A stretch of DNA of 64,000 nucleotides from Prorocentrum cordatum (GCA_963575745.1 CAUYUJ010020678.1:36854-100853), one strand, 5' to 3'; numbered from the stretch's first letter, positions 53,691 to 63,395 are shown. Notes: generated by a model from the letters alone, not told the origin. Program-made: numbers and translations.

Positions 53691-55300
53691 ATGGATCCAC
53701 CGACTGCGGTAGGGCGGTATCTTGGATGCGAACGCAGAGTCTTTGAGAAATGGGTTGACTGGCAGGGCGTAGTTCCGACAATGTTGGGCCCTCCGCCACC
53801 GAAGGAGAAGAAAGCCAACTACCCGGTCGACTTAGGCAAACGGCCTGCTGCGGCCGCCCATGGCGGTGCGCGGGCGGCCCATGACGCCCCAATCTATTGC
53901 GAAAGATCGTTCCACGTCCCAAAGGGACAAAGTGTGTGGATAAGATATGATGCCAACGCTACGAGGTACCACGCATCCCTGCTGGGCGGCCCTGAAGGGC
54001 ACAAGGTCTCCCGAAGGATAACGTTTGACTACGACACATGGGAGGGGCTTGACAACGCGGCACATGAAGATGGCATGGTGGCCAGCGCGGCTGCTGCCGC
54101 CGAAAAATATGTTCGAGTTCCGCTGCCTGGTGGCGCGCGCAACGCGATCACAATCCTTATGTTTGCTGACCGCGACACTGAAACCACCATATTTACGCCC
54201 CAGAGCCCCGCAGACCAGGACTGGACATGGTTAGGGCGATGTGCGGCCCCGGCGCCGCCGCCGCCTGTCCTGACGCCTGAGTATAAACCAGGGCCCAAGA
54301 AGGAAGTGCGCCTCATGGAATACGATATGGCGGAATTCTTCAAGTCCTGCGTTTCCCCATGCGCAGAACTCGCAGACACCGACCAGGGCGCCTACCCTCT
54401 TTCGGGCGCGCCCTTTGGCCCTGAATTGACTTCTTTCGAGGGCGGCCAGGGTGGCCCGCGGGGTCAGGTTCTAGCCCCTGCCGAAGAGGCCCTGGCCGAA
54501 CGCCTGCGCTTCGACGCCGTGGTTGGGCCTCCGGGCGCCGAGGTCCAGGTTGGTGGTCCTCCCATGGAGGGGCCATCTGCCCCAGATCCGAAGCCTCCTG
54601 CGCCGTATGGAATCCTGCAGCCAATTGCAGCGAAGGTCCAGATGAAAATCCTGCACGGTGCACGGATGACGCGCCCTGATCTGCTCAGCGCTGTCTGCAA
54701 GACAGCCGCGTGTGCAACCAGATGGACGGAGGAAGAAGACATCGATCTCTTCCGAATCATATGCTATCTGAAGGCCACGACTCACTACCGCCTAGTGTCT
54801 TGGGTGGGAGATCGCCGAGAAGATGTTTGGCTTCGTCAATTCGCAGACGCCGATTTGGCGAGTGACATCCGCACGTGCCGCAGCACCAGTGCGAACGCAT
54901 ATCCTGCGGGGAGAAAACACGAGCGTTGCAGAGCTGCAATTCCCGAAGACAAACGTCTCATTGCACGTTGGAGGCGGAATTCGTATCCGCAGACGAAGCG
55001 CTCCGAAGAGAGCTCCAGCTGGCGCTTCTCTTGTGGGGGATGCTACTCGGCCGCGCGCTGAGGGCGGAGTTCATGGAAGACAACCAGGCCGTTGTGGAGG
55101 TTTGCAAGGCGGGCGGGTCTCAAAAGTTACTGCACCTGCCGCGTGCCCACCGAATCAACGCTTCAGCTGTGGCGGAGCAGTTTGCCAGAGGCACGTCTGA
55201 CCTGGTCTACTGCCCGACGCGCGACCAGGCCGCCGACGTCGGCGCGAAACGTTTCGAGCAACCCTCGTCATGGACAAGGTACTCTATCTCGTGCAGGTGG
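53691..55300 (+). pseudogene. copia connection and RNase H
   Basis: Frame 53691-55061 starts with TAVGRYLGCERRVFEKWVDW (post-RT segment) and runs through a variable linker to ILHGARMTRPDLLSAVCKTA and DLFRIICYLKATTHYRLVSW, the connection helix RPD-LL...L-xR-x-YLK. QFADADLASD gives the first RNase H Asp. A frame change at about 54.9 kb is followed by LEAEFVSADEALRRELQLAL (Glu), RAEFMEDNQAVVEVCKAG (second Asp), LPRAHRINASAVAEQF and CPTRDQAADVGAKRF (last Asp). All four acidic residues are present though in two frames. Confidence 0.8.
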
Positions 55301-55532
55301 TGGCCCCGACTTTCTGGGCGGCCCCGACGCACCATAATATTTAGACTCACTGTTCGCAGGAGACTCGGGGCGCCCCCTGAAACCCTGGGGGATTCTCAAG
55401 CCGAAGGTCGGCGGCGAGATTCCCAGTAAGAAAGCCAAGAAAAAACAACCCAAACGACAAAATAAGGGCAAACCCACTGTCGAAGCACCCGCTAACCCCA
55501 GGGTTCATAACCGAGCGGGAACGCCAGCAGAG

Positions 55533-56158
55533 GTGACTGAGGAACACGAAAGTGCACGCGGAAGCCATGCTGCCGATGCAGATCCTGATGCCGCAGTAGG
55601 TTCCAGCGAAAGATCTCGGCAACGCCTTTTTATTGAATTCTGCTGTGGGCCGAACAGCCGGCTAGGGAATCAAAGTAACATTCCCGACAGACACTGTGCG
55701 GTGGCGAGATTCACAGAAGCAGAAGACATGGCCACCAAAGAAGGCAAAACGTTTACCGTGGCCAGAGTGGAAGAACTCGAGCAATAAATGAGGGAACAAG
55801 GTGCTGCCACGGACAGACGAATAACACTGTGGATCTCAATGCCATGTACGGGCGGATCGCCATGGCAGCATGTAAACGAGGCTATGTACTACCTCTCCGG
55901 CAATGAGAAGGCACAAAAGAAGTTGATGGGGTCACATTACACTTTTTCGGAAGTTGTTTTGGGCGGTTCGTAAATTGGCTTAAGAAGTAAGTGAGAGAAA
56001 GGGCCAACAATGTCTCGAGTGGAGTGGCCGACCCCATGTCGATATTGGCATGATCCATAGGTCAAAGAGTTTTTGAATAAACACAACATGACGAATATTC
56101 AGCTCCATGGCTGGCTTATGGATTACAGAATAGAAAGGGGCAACATGAAACAGCCATA
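55533..56158 (+). pseudogene. C-terminal extra domain with methyltransferase-like motifs
   Basis: Downstream of RNase H one phase (that of 55533) can be followed to 56158 through several stops. It reads RSRQRLFIEFCCGPNSRLGN, then ITLWISMPCTGGSPWQHVNE, then YYLSGNEKAQKKLMGSHYTF, and beyond stops WPTPCRYWHDP and VKEFLNKHNMTNIQLHGWLM. EFCCGPNS resembles the glycine-rich SAM-binding motif I, and MPCTGGSPW resembles the Pro-Cys motif IV of cytosine-5 methyltransferases. I recall the same domain at the end of dinoflagellate copia polyproteins. The enzymatic reading is inference: canonical target-recognition and motif VI residues were not identified. Confidence 0.5.
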
Positions 56159-56622
56159 GAGTTGCCTCGTCGTTGAGTTATATCGCCGGGGGTCTTGAGC
56201 GCAGGTGCGACGGCAATCAGAAGCATCTTGAGGCGAGGGGAAAGGACTGCAAGCAGGCTGAGGAGCATACGGGCGAACTTGCGAGGAGGGCCCACCCCTT
56301 GGCTTTGAAGGCGCTCATGGGTAGAGCATCTGAGCATGTTGCATCTAGTGTTCATACGCATGCTGCCCCTGCTGTTTTGCATGCGCACATGTGCGCTACC
56401 GCCGCCGTGATGGCTCAAATCGATGCCCCCGCGCAGCAAACCCGCGCGACTGGATTGGCAGCCTTCCCGCCTTGCGCGCGCCGCGCAGCTCGCCGGCGCC
56501 TCGCAGCTTTCGCGCCGGCGCCTCAGCGGCGCCAACGCCCGTCGGCGGCGGACCCCACAGGTCCGCAAGTCAGAGAAGGAGGGGCATCGGACGCCCCCGA
56601 AGCAAACAGGGTCTCTTTATAA
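56159..56622 (+). pseudogene. copia polyprotein C-terminus
   Basis: A frame from 56173 reads YIAGGLERRCDGNQKHLEAR plus GKDCKQAEEHTGELARRAH. RRCDG...H...G-x-D-x4-A-x-x-YT is the wording I associate with the last ~60 residues of dinoflagellate copia polyproteins. After about 56.33 kb the frame is Ala/Arg-rich (ARRAARRRLAAFAPAPQRRQ) and unconvincing; it ends at 56622. The element boundary probably lies in 56.35-56.73 kb. Confidence 0.5.
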
Positions 56623-56736
56623 GAGGCGCTGTTAGGACCATGTCCTGCATCACCCATGGTGGTCTGCGCGGCTTCTGGGGCAAGATGTTCCAAAACGGGC
56701 AAGACTGTCCCAATGCGTTCGGGCGTGGGCCAGTGA

Positions 56737-58110
56737 TCAAGATCCTGCGTTCGCGGGGCATTGGATGAGGACAAGTTCAAGAACCTCGCGAAGGAGGCGG
56801 CGGCCCTCGCGGCCCTCGCCAAGGGCGTCTTGGGCGATGAGCGCCTTGAGCGTTGCTATCGCTCGGGGTGTTCGACCTCGGTCAACACTTACCGCCCGGA
56901 TGGAGGTGCAGTGACACCTACGCCGCACCTTGGCGAAGGTTCGTTCGACCCACACTTGTGCCCATGGAGCAAGACCCCGAACTTGTACATGGTGCTCGGG
57001 GTCGAGCCAGTGGGGCAAGTCAATCCTACAAAGGGATTCCGTGAAGTATTCGCGGCTTGCCACACGGACAGATTGAACAGTATGTTGGGGGGCGGGCTCG
57101 ATCAGGTCGGGCTATTCGCCAAGATGTTCAAGAAACCGACCTATCGACCCATGGTCCGATTGCCGCCAGACATGAACAACGCTATCTGGAACTCTGCCAG
57201 CTCGGGGAAAGTGCCTTGGGTTGGGGGCCTGGGGCCTTTTGTCCAGGGCGTGCATCTCCCAGTCCTTCGGGGGGCTGTATTTGTTTGGCGAGTCCCCGAG
57301 GACCTGGGCGGGCCACGGCGGGTCAACAACTTGAGTGCAGTCGTCATTGCACCGTGGCTGGATGCGAAAGCTTACGCGGACTATCGCATGCCTCGGCCGT
57401 TCCTTACCCAGCAGCAGAGCGAGGAGCTGCTGCAGGCGTGGTTCCAGGATCCGACCGATCGGCTGTACAACGTGCTGGAGAACAAGGCCGCTCGCCAGCT
57501 CTTCCAGTGGTTCCTGGATCCGGCTTGGGACCGCGTTGGCCAGTACCGGCCAGGGGGAGCTCGCAGGCACGCCACGGACAGGTACTGTTCGCTTCATGCC
57601 ACGCTCCCCGACCACGTCGAGTGGACTGGCGCAACGGCGGGCCCCGATCAGGCTCCGCTGGGGCCCGCGAAGGAGAATCTGGGTCTCGACGAGGGCGTTC
57701 TTGGAAAAAGAATGCTCGTGAAAAGTGTCGACCGCATGACAACTTATGGGGGCGTCAGCTACGACGACCTGGAGAAGCATGTGAAAGACAACCCGAGTTT
57801 CGACTATGTCCAGCACCGCGCGCACCGCCTAGCCTGGAGTGGTGGCTCCCGGCCCTATGTCACCATTCAGGGTCGTAGGGCGTCACTGAGGCTGCACTAT
57901 GAAGTTGAATTTGCTGACAGCCTCGTGCATTACGAATGGTTACAGCGTTCAGACTACGTGTCCCCAGATCGGGGACAGCGTGCCCTGGAAGGATTCCCCG
58001 AGTTCGATCTCGACCCTACTCCGCTCTACAAGGTGCCGATGGCGAACTTCAACCTCCGGGGGCAGGTGAGGAAGGATGTCCAAGCAGCTCGCGCGGGCCC
58101 GGGGATAGGC
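56737..58110 (+). CDS. unrecognised globular ORF, ~455 residues
   Basis: The frame is open from a TGA at 56734 to well beyond 58110. The first in-frame ATG is only at NLYMVLGV (about 56989). Upstream LDEDKFKNLAKEAAALAALA looks genuine, so the 5' end may be an exon boundary. Composition is normal, with aromatic and hydrophobic residues: SGCSTSVNTYRPDGGAVTPT, NLYMVLGVEPVGQVNPTKGF, ADYRMPRPFLTQQQSEELLQ, GGVSYDDLEKHVKDNPSFDY, and VHYEWLQRSDYV. I recognise no family. VLGVEP...TKGFREVFAACHTD recalls the J-domain pattern but has HTD, not HPD, so it is not called. Unlike the neighbouring elements it has no internal stop. It may be a host gene or an element-borne ORF. Confidence 0.5.
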
Positions 58111-58877
58111 CAAAAAGCATCCCCGCGGCGGGGTGCCATGTACAGCCCGGGGAAGGGAATGCCCAGAATCGCTGGGGTCGCGCGAGAGCGGAAAGCCAGG
58201 GGCAGTCTTCAACGGGGGCGACGGCGCGCGGGCCGCCGGCGCCGCCGCCCAAGCCTCCGAATCAGCACTTGCGGTCGCAAGGTGCAACTCGGCAGGCGCA
58301 GGCGCAGACGCCTCGCGGCTCGCCTCCGCGACAGGCACCGCCGCCGCGCACTCCGCCGCCAGCTGCCGCTGGCGAGGCCCGGGCACCAAAGCCGCCGCCT
58401 CGGAGAGCTCTCCCCCAGAGCTCTCCCCCAGAGCTCTCCCCCAGAGCTCTCCCCCAGAGCTCTCCCCCAGAGCTCTCCCCCAGAGCTCTCCCCCAGAGCT
58501 CTCCCCCAGAGCGCCGATGCTCCCTGTCATTCCTGGCATGCACATCCCGCAGCGCTCACGCGCGTCGCAGAGCCGACGTCCGCCAACCCCGCGAACAACG
58601 GCGCCCCCGCGAACTCTCGGCAAGGCGCAGTTGTGCCCTCTTCCGCGGGCTTGCACCAGGAACGCGGAAGCTCGCGGTCGAGGGGTGCTTCCGCGCGGGA
58701 GTGGCCGCCGCGCCGCGCCGAGTCCGCGAGCGAGAAATGCCGTCGGACTCCACGCGCGGCGCGGCGCCCACTGCCGCGCGGAAACCCAGGGGGCCACGTC
58801 CAGCCTCCACGCGGCGGCCCCTGGGGAAGGCTACGCGGGCGACTCTGCACCCGCAAGGGTCGGGGTCGCGCGCGTAA
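58111..58877 (+). CDS. Pro/Ala/Arg-rich tail of the preceding ORF, frame uncertain
   Basis: All three + frames are open here. The phase of 57936 reads GNAQNRWGRARAESQGQSST then GPPAPPPKPPNQ, which looks more like natural low-complexity protein than the Arg-runs of the phase used upstream, so a frameshift or small intron near 58.08-58.16 kb is likely. The 13-base tandem repeat at 58405-58508 gives the same 13-residue Pro/Ser/Leu repeat whichever frame is used. A similar Pro-rich style resumes at 59203 in the same phase. Confidence 0.35.
58405..58508 (+). repeat. 13-bp tandem repeat, 8 copies (GAGCTCTCCCCCA)
   Basis: Eight exact copies of GAGCTCTCCCCCA. Because the unit is 13 bases, three units make 13 codons and every frame encodes the same cyclic peptide (SPRALPQSSPPEL). 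Any frame change upstream is neutral with respect to this segment. Confidence 0.95.
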
Positions 58878-59202
58878 CTTTCGCGAAGGACGACTCTCGA
58901 ATCGCGCTAATGCTGACATATCTGTTTCTGGGACGCACATCACTCACTCAGGCTGACGCCAGCACTCCTTCCCCCCTTGAAAGGGGGGAGCGTGGGGGGT
59001 AGATCCCTAAACCCTAAAAGCAATGACTCTGGGTGGATGGGGTGGGACAGAACGCATCCATCCATCCCCCCTACCTCCTGAGGAGGGGGGGATATGATGG
59101 TTCTGCGCAGAAGCCCTAAACCCTAAACCCTAAACCCTAAACCCTAGCCCCAAACAACAAACCCCAAACCCTAAACCCTAAACCCTAAACCCTAAACTGC
59201 AG
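58878..59202 (+). other. possible intron containing telomeric heptamers
   Basis: Between the Pro-rich frames lies a stop-containing stretch with CCTTCCCCCCTTGAAAGGGG-type palindrome (58969-58990), ATCCATCCATCCCCCC, and two clusters of CCCTAAA. It ends ...CCCTAAACTGCAG, a plausible 3' splice site at 59202, after which the Pro-rich frame is immediately open. No unique GT/GC donor could be chosen. An intron is inference. Confidence 0.35.
59005..59196. repeat. interstitial telomere-type CCCTAAA repeats
   Basis: Two heptamers at 59005-59018, four and a half at 59114-59145, and four more at 59169-59196, with degenerate CCCCAAACAACAAACCCC between the last two. CCCTAAA (TTTAGGG on the other strand) is the plant/dinoflagellate-type telomere unit. 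Confidence 0.95.
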
Positions 59203-60064
59203 GCGCGGACCTGGGGGCGCGCACCGCCACGCCTGCGCCGCAGGCATCTGGCGGAGCCCGGCCGTCTAAGCCGCCGCCTCAGACGGCGCCCCAGCCGAAG
59301 GCGCCGCCTCAGCAGGCCTCGCCGCCGAAGGCGCCCCCGCAGCAGGCGCCGGCGTCAAAGGCGCCGCCTCCGCACTTGCCGCCGCAGAAGCCGCCGCCAC
59401 CGCAGGTGTCGTCGCAGAAGCCTCCGCCCCCGCATGCGCCGCCGCCGACGGTTAACCGTGGGCCGCCGCCGCCGCCGGGCCCGCCGCCATCGGCTGGGGG
59501 GACGGGCAAACCGCCGCCCTCGCAGTTGCCGAGGCCGAAGGCGGCGCCGAGGGTGCATCGCCCAGCTCGTGCCTCCACCCATGTGTCGGATAGCATGGAG
59601 CAGCAAGCACCTGGAGGCTATGCGAGTGCGCAAGCGCCAGGCTTGGCGGAACGCCTCCGCAGAGTGCAAAAACAGCTGGGGGCGGCCAAGGCACCCCCGC
59701 AGGCGGACCACCCATTCCATGCCAGCACCCATGTGTCGGAGGGCATGGAGCAACAGAAGACGGGTGGCTACGAAGCCGAGCAGACGCCAGGGTTGGCGGA
59801 TCGCCTCCGCAGGAAGAAGGAACAGGAGGGGGCGGAGAAGGCAGCTGCTGAGGAACAGCAGCGGCCAGCCCCTGGCACGCCGCGCTCGGGCTGCTCAGTG
59901 CCACCTAGTCTTGAGGTGACATCGCCCGAGGGCGCCAATGGCGGCCCGGAGCAAAACGTTGAGCAGGCACCAGACCTGCCCGAAATGGAGACGGAGCCCC
60001 GCCCACCCCAGGATGACAAGGGGGAGTTGGCAGACTCAGGAGGACGACTCGAGGGCCGAAGCTG
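59203..60064 (+). CDS. Pro-rich protein segment with duplicated THVS-MEQQ-GGY-PGLA-RLRR module
   Basis: The frame opens after the TAA at about 59190 and runs to a TGA at 60062. It has a 100-residue Pro/Lys/Ala-rich region (PPQKPPPPQVSSQKPPPPHA), then two copies of a 36-40 residue module: ASTHVSDSMEQQAPGGYASA plus QAPGLAERLRR, and ASTHVSEGMEQQKTGGYEAE plus QTPGLADRLRR, spaced about 43 residues apart. A Glu-rich tail follows (EMETEPRPPQDDKGELADSG). No ATG leads it, so it is probably the 3' exon of the gene at 56.7 kb or a separate piece. No family is recognised. The conserved duplicated module argues that this is real coding sequence. Confidence 0.5.
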
Positions 60065-60099
60065 ACCGCGTCGCTTAGGACGGCCTTCCTTCGGAGAAG

Positions 60100-60651
60100 A
60101 TGAATGCCGACCAGACCGTGCCCAGTGCCCCTGCCGCTGTGAAAGAGGAGCCGACGGGGGCAGGGAAAGGGGGTGCCAGAGGCCATGCTCGCGGTGCTGG
60201 GCCCACCGGACACGCGCGACAGCCCATGGCTGATCGCCCTCGCGCGGGTGAGAGGCCCCTGCCGAGGGATCGCAGCAGGCCAAGGGCAGCTGCGAAGGCC
60301 GAAGAATCCGCGACGGCGAAGAAAGAGAACAAATGCGCCCTCGCGGACAAGGTGGGCGCACATGGGTATTGGCATGCTCTGGAATATTGCCGAGAACATT
60401 TCAAGAAAGACGGCGTGCTGGACCCACGTCTCGACTTGGGAATCATGCCGAAAGATGGGCCGAAGCCTGAGTACGCCGCTGCGCTGAAATCGCAGGGGGA
60501 AGCCCCGGCGAACATCATCAAGACGGAAGCGGCCCCTGCATTCGCCAGGCTCGATTTCCCACAAGCCTGCGCGGCGTTCAGTAGCATCATAAGAGCTGCG
60601 GGCATCCCATCCCGCATCTCAGGAGAAGCGATCTATTTATACGGCGTATAA
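60100..60651 (+). CDS. hypothetical protein, 183 residues
   Basis: An ATG at 60100 follows an upstream in-frame stop by 21 bases. Residues 1-85 are Ala/Gly/Arg-rich and probably disordered. Residues 88-183 are ordered in composition: CALADKVGAHGYWHALEYCR, DGVLDPRLDLGIMPKDGPKP, RLDFPQACAAFSSIIRAAGI. It ends at TAA 60649. The last codons overlap a small palindrome TTTATACGGCGTATAAA. No family is recognised. It lies 35 bases after the previous stop in the same strand, so it could be a downstream exon or part of a degenerate polyprotein. Confidence 0.4.
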   Translation: MNADQTVPSAPAAVKEEPTGAGKGGARGHARGAGPTGHARQPMADRPRAGERPLPRDRSRPRAAAKAEESATAKKENKCALADKVGAHGYWHALEYCREHFKKDGVLDPRLDLGIMPKDGPKPEYAAALKSQGEAPANIIKTEAAPAFARLDFPQACAAFSSIIRAAGIPSRISGEAIYLYGV

Positions 60652-60667
60652 ATACGCGGCCTACGCT

Positions 60668-61528
60668 ATGCCATGTACAACGCGGTTCTGGCCAGTGCCG
60701 ACACAGACGTGGGCCGGCAAGCTTGCGGCAACCATGAACGAGGGTGAGAGAACATCCAACGACGTCGAGTATCTCATTTCCTCTGACTCCACCATGGCAT
60801 ACGCCAGCGCCAGGGGAAAACCCGCATTGGCAAACGCCCTTAAACAGCATATCGATGCGCGTTCGACAGGGCCCCTCACCACAATTCGAAATGATGCAAA
60901 CCTGGGCGGCATTGGAGCATCCCCACGTTCCATGAATTGGGAGCAAAATTGCTCAACCCGCTGCAGGGTCATCGCGTGGAGCGGCAACGAGCTATGTGAA
61001 CGCGAAGATGACCATCGGCGGGTCAAGGGTGCACGACGAGAAGACAACCCTACCGACTACGACGAATTGGAAAGCAGCGCTCTCTCCATGATACATGACG
61101 TCGTAGACGAGCAGGCCTACATTGCCCAGGCAACAGGAGCCATGCTCGTCATGTTGGTTCTGGGCGATGGCCAGAATTGGAGGCGAGCTACAGGAAATTC
61201 CGACCGACGCATCTGGGATGCCCTTGCCTCCCGCGTCTTCCCGCGGGGGCAGAACAGGATCAACCTCTGCCAGGAGGCGGGTCAGACTCCCAGGATGTTG
61301 CTGTTACGCGGAGCCGAACTATCTCATCGAGGACAGCGCCCCGAGAGCGACGTGTCCGAGTTGAGCGAAATAAGGAAGACGCACATAGAGCTCCATCAGA
61401 TAAGGGATTGGCAGTGTCGCGGATTGTGTGCCGATTCCTTGATTACAGAACATGTCGAGGAGCCAATCTTTGTGGCCAATGGCCATCGTGATATAAACTC
61501 CCCTCATACAGGCTGGGCTACCGCGTGA
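60668..61528 (+). CDS. hypothetical protein, 286 residues
   Basis: ATG at 60668, 17 bases after the preceding stop; ends TGA 61526. The N-terminal half has a natural look (FWPVPTQTWAGKLAATMNEG, DVEYLISSDSTMAYASARGK, LESSALSMIHDVVDEQAYIA). The C-terminal half is Arg-rich and another frame (61177-61491) competes, so an indel near 61.2 kb is possible. HTGWATA at the end coincides with nothing known. I recognise no domain. Together with 60100-60651 it may be a decayed larger ORF. Confidence 0.35.
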   Translation: MPCTTRFWPVPTQTWAGKLAATMNEGERTSNDVEYLISSDSTMAYASARGKPALANALKQHIDARSTGPLTTIRNDANLGGIGASPRSMNWEQNCSTRCRVIAWSGNELCEREDDHRRVKGARREDNPTDYDELESSALSMIHDVVDEQAYIAQATGAMLVMLVLGDGQNWRRATGNSDRRIWDALASRVFPRGQNRINLCQEAGQTPRMLLLRGAELSHRGQRPESDVSELSEIRKTHIELHQIRDWQCRGLCADSLITEHVEEPIFVANGHRDINSPHTGWATA

Positions 61529-62394
61529 TCACCCAGCGCTGCGAACCATGCAGATGGACATGTCTATGCCCAGGATCTCGGACCACGATTGGAAGCTCTT
61601 CCGGGAACAGAAGAAATAATATGCAAACGCAAAAATACTTGAAGAACCTGCTGCGGACCATGTCCCAGGCAGCGTCGAACCCGAAGCGCCGACAAGGTCC
61701 ACGAGCGTCGTCCGCAGCGGGGGCCATGAGATCAGGCTCGCGGATGCGGCGAAGAGATGGCGTGGAAGTCCTTCGGGTGGACGACGCTCAGGCTGGGGCG
61801 ACATTGGGCGCGCTGGCTTTGATCGCTCATTCGCCGCGGACAGCTGGCAGCGCTTTGAGTTCCCCCACCGAATGCCCGATGGTCAACGGCCTGACCCCAG
61901 AGACGGGGCTCCAGAATGCCAGCCTCCGCCTCTGCCGGGGGGCGCCTTCCAGTTCATGCGCCGCGAGAGTGAGTGCGAAGGCCTTGCCCGCTGCGGCTTT
62001 GACACAGCAAACCTGGATATGTCCGACGCAAGGTTGCTTCAGAACTACCCAGGCGGCCGTCCGTCAAGATGGCAAAATTCCACTGGTGCGCAAACGTTGC
62101 GTTTGCAAGGGGAAGACAGCCGTTCATCTGGGCCGATGCCCCCCGAGGCATCGGAATTACAGTCGATGGGCCGAAGCCCATGGCGGAGGCGCACAAGTCA
62201 ACATGTACGAACAGAAGCAATACGAGAAGTGGTACAAGGATGAGATCACCAGGGTCGACCTTGACACCTCGTCCGACCTCGAGTCCGACGGGCAACATGA
62301 GTCAAGGGAGTCAGCGGGATCATATGAGGACAGCCATGCTGATGACTCACCAGGAGGAAGAAGAGCCGTCGGATGGGGTTGGCCATGCTGACAT
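61529..62394 (+). pseudogene. broken ORF with Cys/His-rich C-terminus
   Basis: A + frame open to 62391 starts without a convincing ATG and is Arg/Ser/Ala-rich until about 61.99 kb. It then reads QTWICPTQGCFRTTQAAVRQ, KIPLVRKRCVCKGKTAVHLG and RCPPRHRNYSRWAEAHGGG, a C-x5-C...C-x-C...C...H cluster that could bind zinc. It ends with an acidic tail (YEKWYKDEITRVDLDTSSDL). A competing frame at 61872-62243 carries RFEFPHRMPDGQRPDPRDG-type sequence, so at least one frameshift is likely. Not assigned. Confidence 0.3.
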
Positions 62395-62985
62395 CCCACT
62401 GATCCAGATTGACCCTGGGACGAGGCCATGTCAGGCAGGGATCCCCGTTTGGCTTGGACTATTTCTTGTGCGAGGGAACGATGTCACTTCGCAGAAATTA
62501 CGCTACCCAGGAACCCCGCACACTTAATCTAAATCTTATGTGTGTTTATATATGTATATCTATAAAATGTATGCGCAATTCTGCGTTCTGAGCCCTCGTC
62601 GCGAATGTTCCCCTATGTGTCATCCGACGCCATATTGCTTAAACCTCCTCCCTCTTCCTGGCCTTTTATCCTCCATCGAGGACAGATTCGAAGTGGCCAC
62701 CGAGGGCCGTTTCCTGGGGCGGCAAAAAGCAATGAGGTATTGCACGACGATTTGCCACATCGCGCCTAGTCAGGGGGCCCACTGTTGAAGCTAATGCCAG
62801 TCAAACCCCTTGCGCAATCGCTCTAGGGAGCCTCTAGAGCGATCCTGTCTCCCTCCCTTTATGCTGCATTATCCCGCGCCCCTGCCTCTCTTTCTCACCT
62901 AGGCAGGCGTACTTTTTTTCTTAGCTTTGTCTCATGCGGTCTCCACGTCTGTCCCCGCGTCTCTTCGACGGAGAGTCTCTGAGTC
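62395..62985. other. unique flank, no recognised gene
   Basis: AT-richer sequence includes a TATATATGTATATCTATAAA stretch at about 62540-62565, similar in style to the TA-rich words at 14.2 and 51.14 kb. No gene is seen. Confidence 0.45.
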
Positions 62986-63395
62986 GTGCCGCGCTTTGCG
63001 AGCGTGCGACGGATAGAGACCGCGCCCTTTGCGCGCCCCCCCTGGTGTCGAGGTGCCTTGCTTTGAGAGCGTGCGACGGATAGAGACCGCGCCCCCTGCG
63101 CACCCCCGGCGTCGAGGAAATGCCGCGCCTGCCGCGCTTTGCGAGCGTGCGACGGATAGAGACCGCACCCCCTGCGCACCCCCCTGGTGCCGGGGAAATG
63201 CCACGCCTGCCGCGCTTTGCGGGCGCGCGACGGATAGAGACCGCACCCCCTGCGCCCCCCCCCGGATGTCGTGGAAATGCCACGCCTGCCGCGCTTTGCG
63301 AGCGTGCGACGGATAGAGACCGCGCTCCCTGCGCGCCCTTCTGGTGCCGAGGAAATGCAACGCCTGCCGCGCTTTGCGAGCGTGCGACGAGAAAG
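62986..63395 (-). repeat. 79-bp family E, reverse-oriented array, ~6 copies
   Basis: Units CGCGCTTTGCGAGCGTGCGA, CGGATAGAGACCGC, CCCCTGCGCACCCCCC and GTCGAGGAAATGCCACGCCT are the reverse complement of the 26-kb unit (compare GCAGGCGTGGCATTTCCTCG, GACGCC, GGTGCGCTGGGGG, GCTCGCAAAGCGT). Spacing is 75-80 bases. GGATAGAGACCGC replaces GCATAGGGCCCCC, so this is a diverged subfamily. Confidence 0.9.

Larger units (their letters stand above)
44583..56622 (+). mobile_element. Ty1/copia-like retrotransposon, ~12 kb, decayed
   Basis: The + strand carries, in order, Gag-type Cys-rich, coiled-coil and core segments, CCCH-like fingers, aspartic protease, integrase, reverse transcriptase, RNase H, then an additional C-terminal domain. 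Integrase before RT defines the Ty1/copia order. The wording of each block resembles the very large copia-like polyproteins abundant in dinoflagellate genomes. More than ten stops and frame changes, two G18 runs and a deletion in the integrase core show it is dead. Terminal LTRs were not recognised, so the ends given are those of the coding remnants. Confidence 0.85.

Noticed and set aside
56960-57075. J-domain in the 56.7-kb ORF (VLGVEP...FREVFAACHTD)
   Set aside because: The diagnostic HPD is HTD, and the expected helix II/III residues are not evident.
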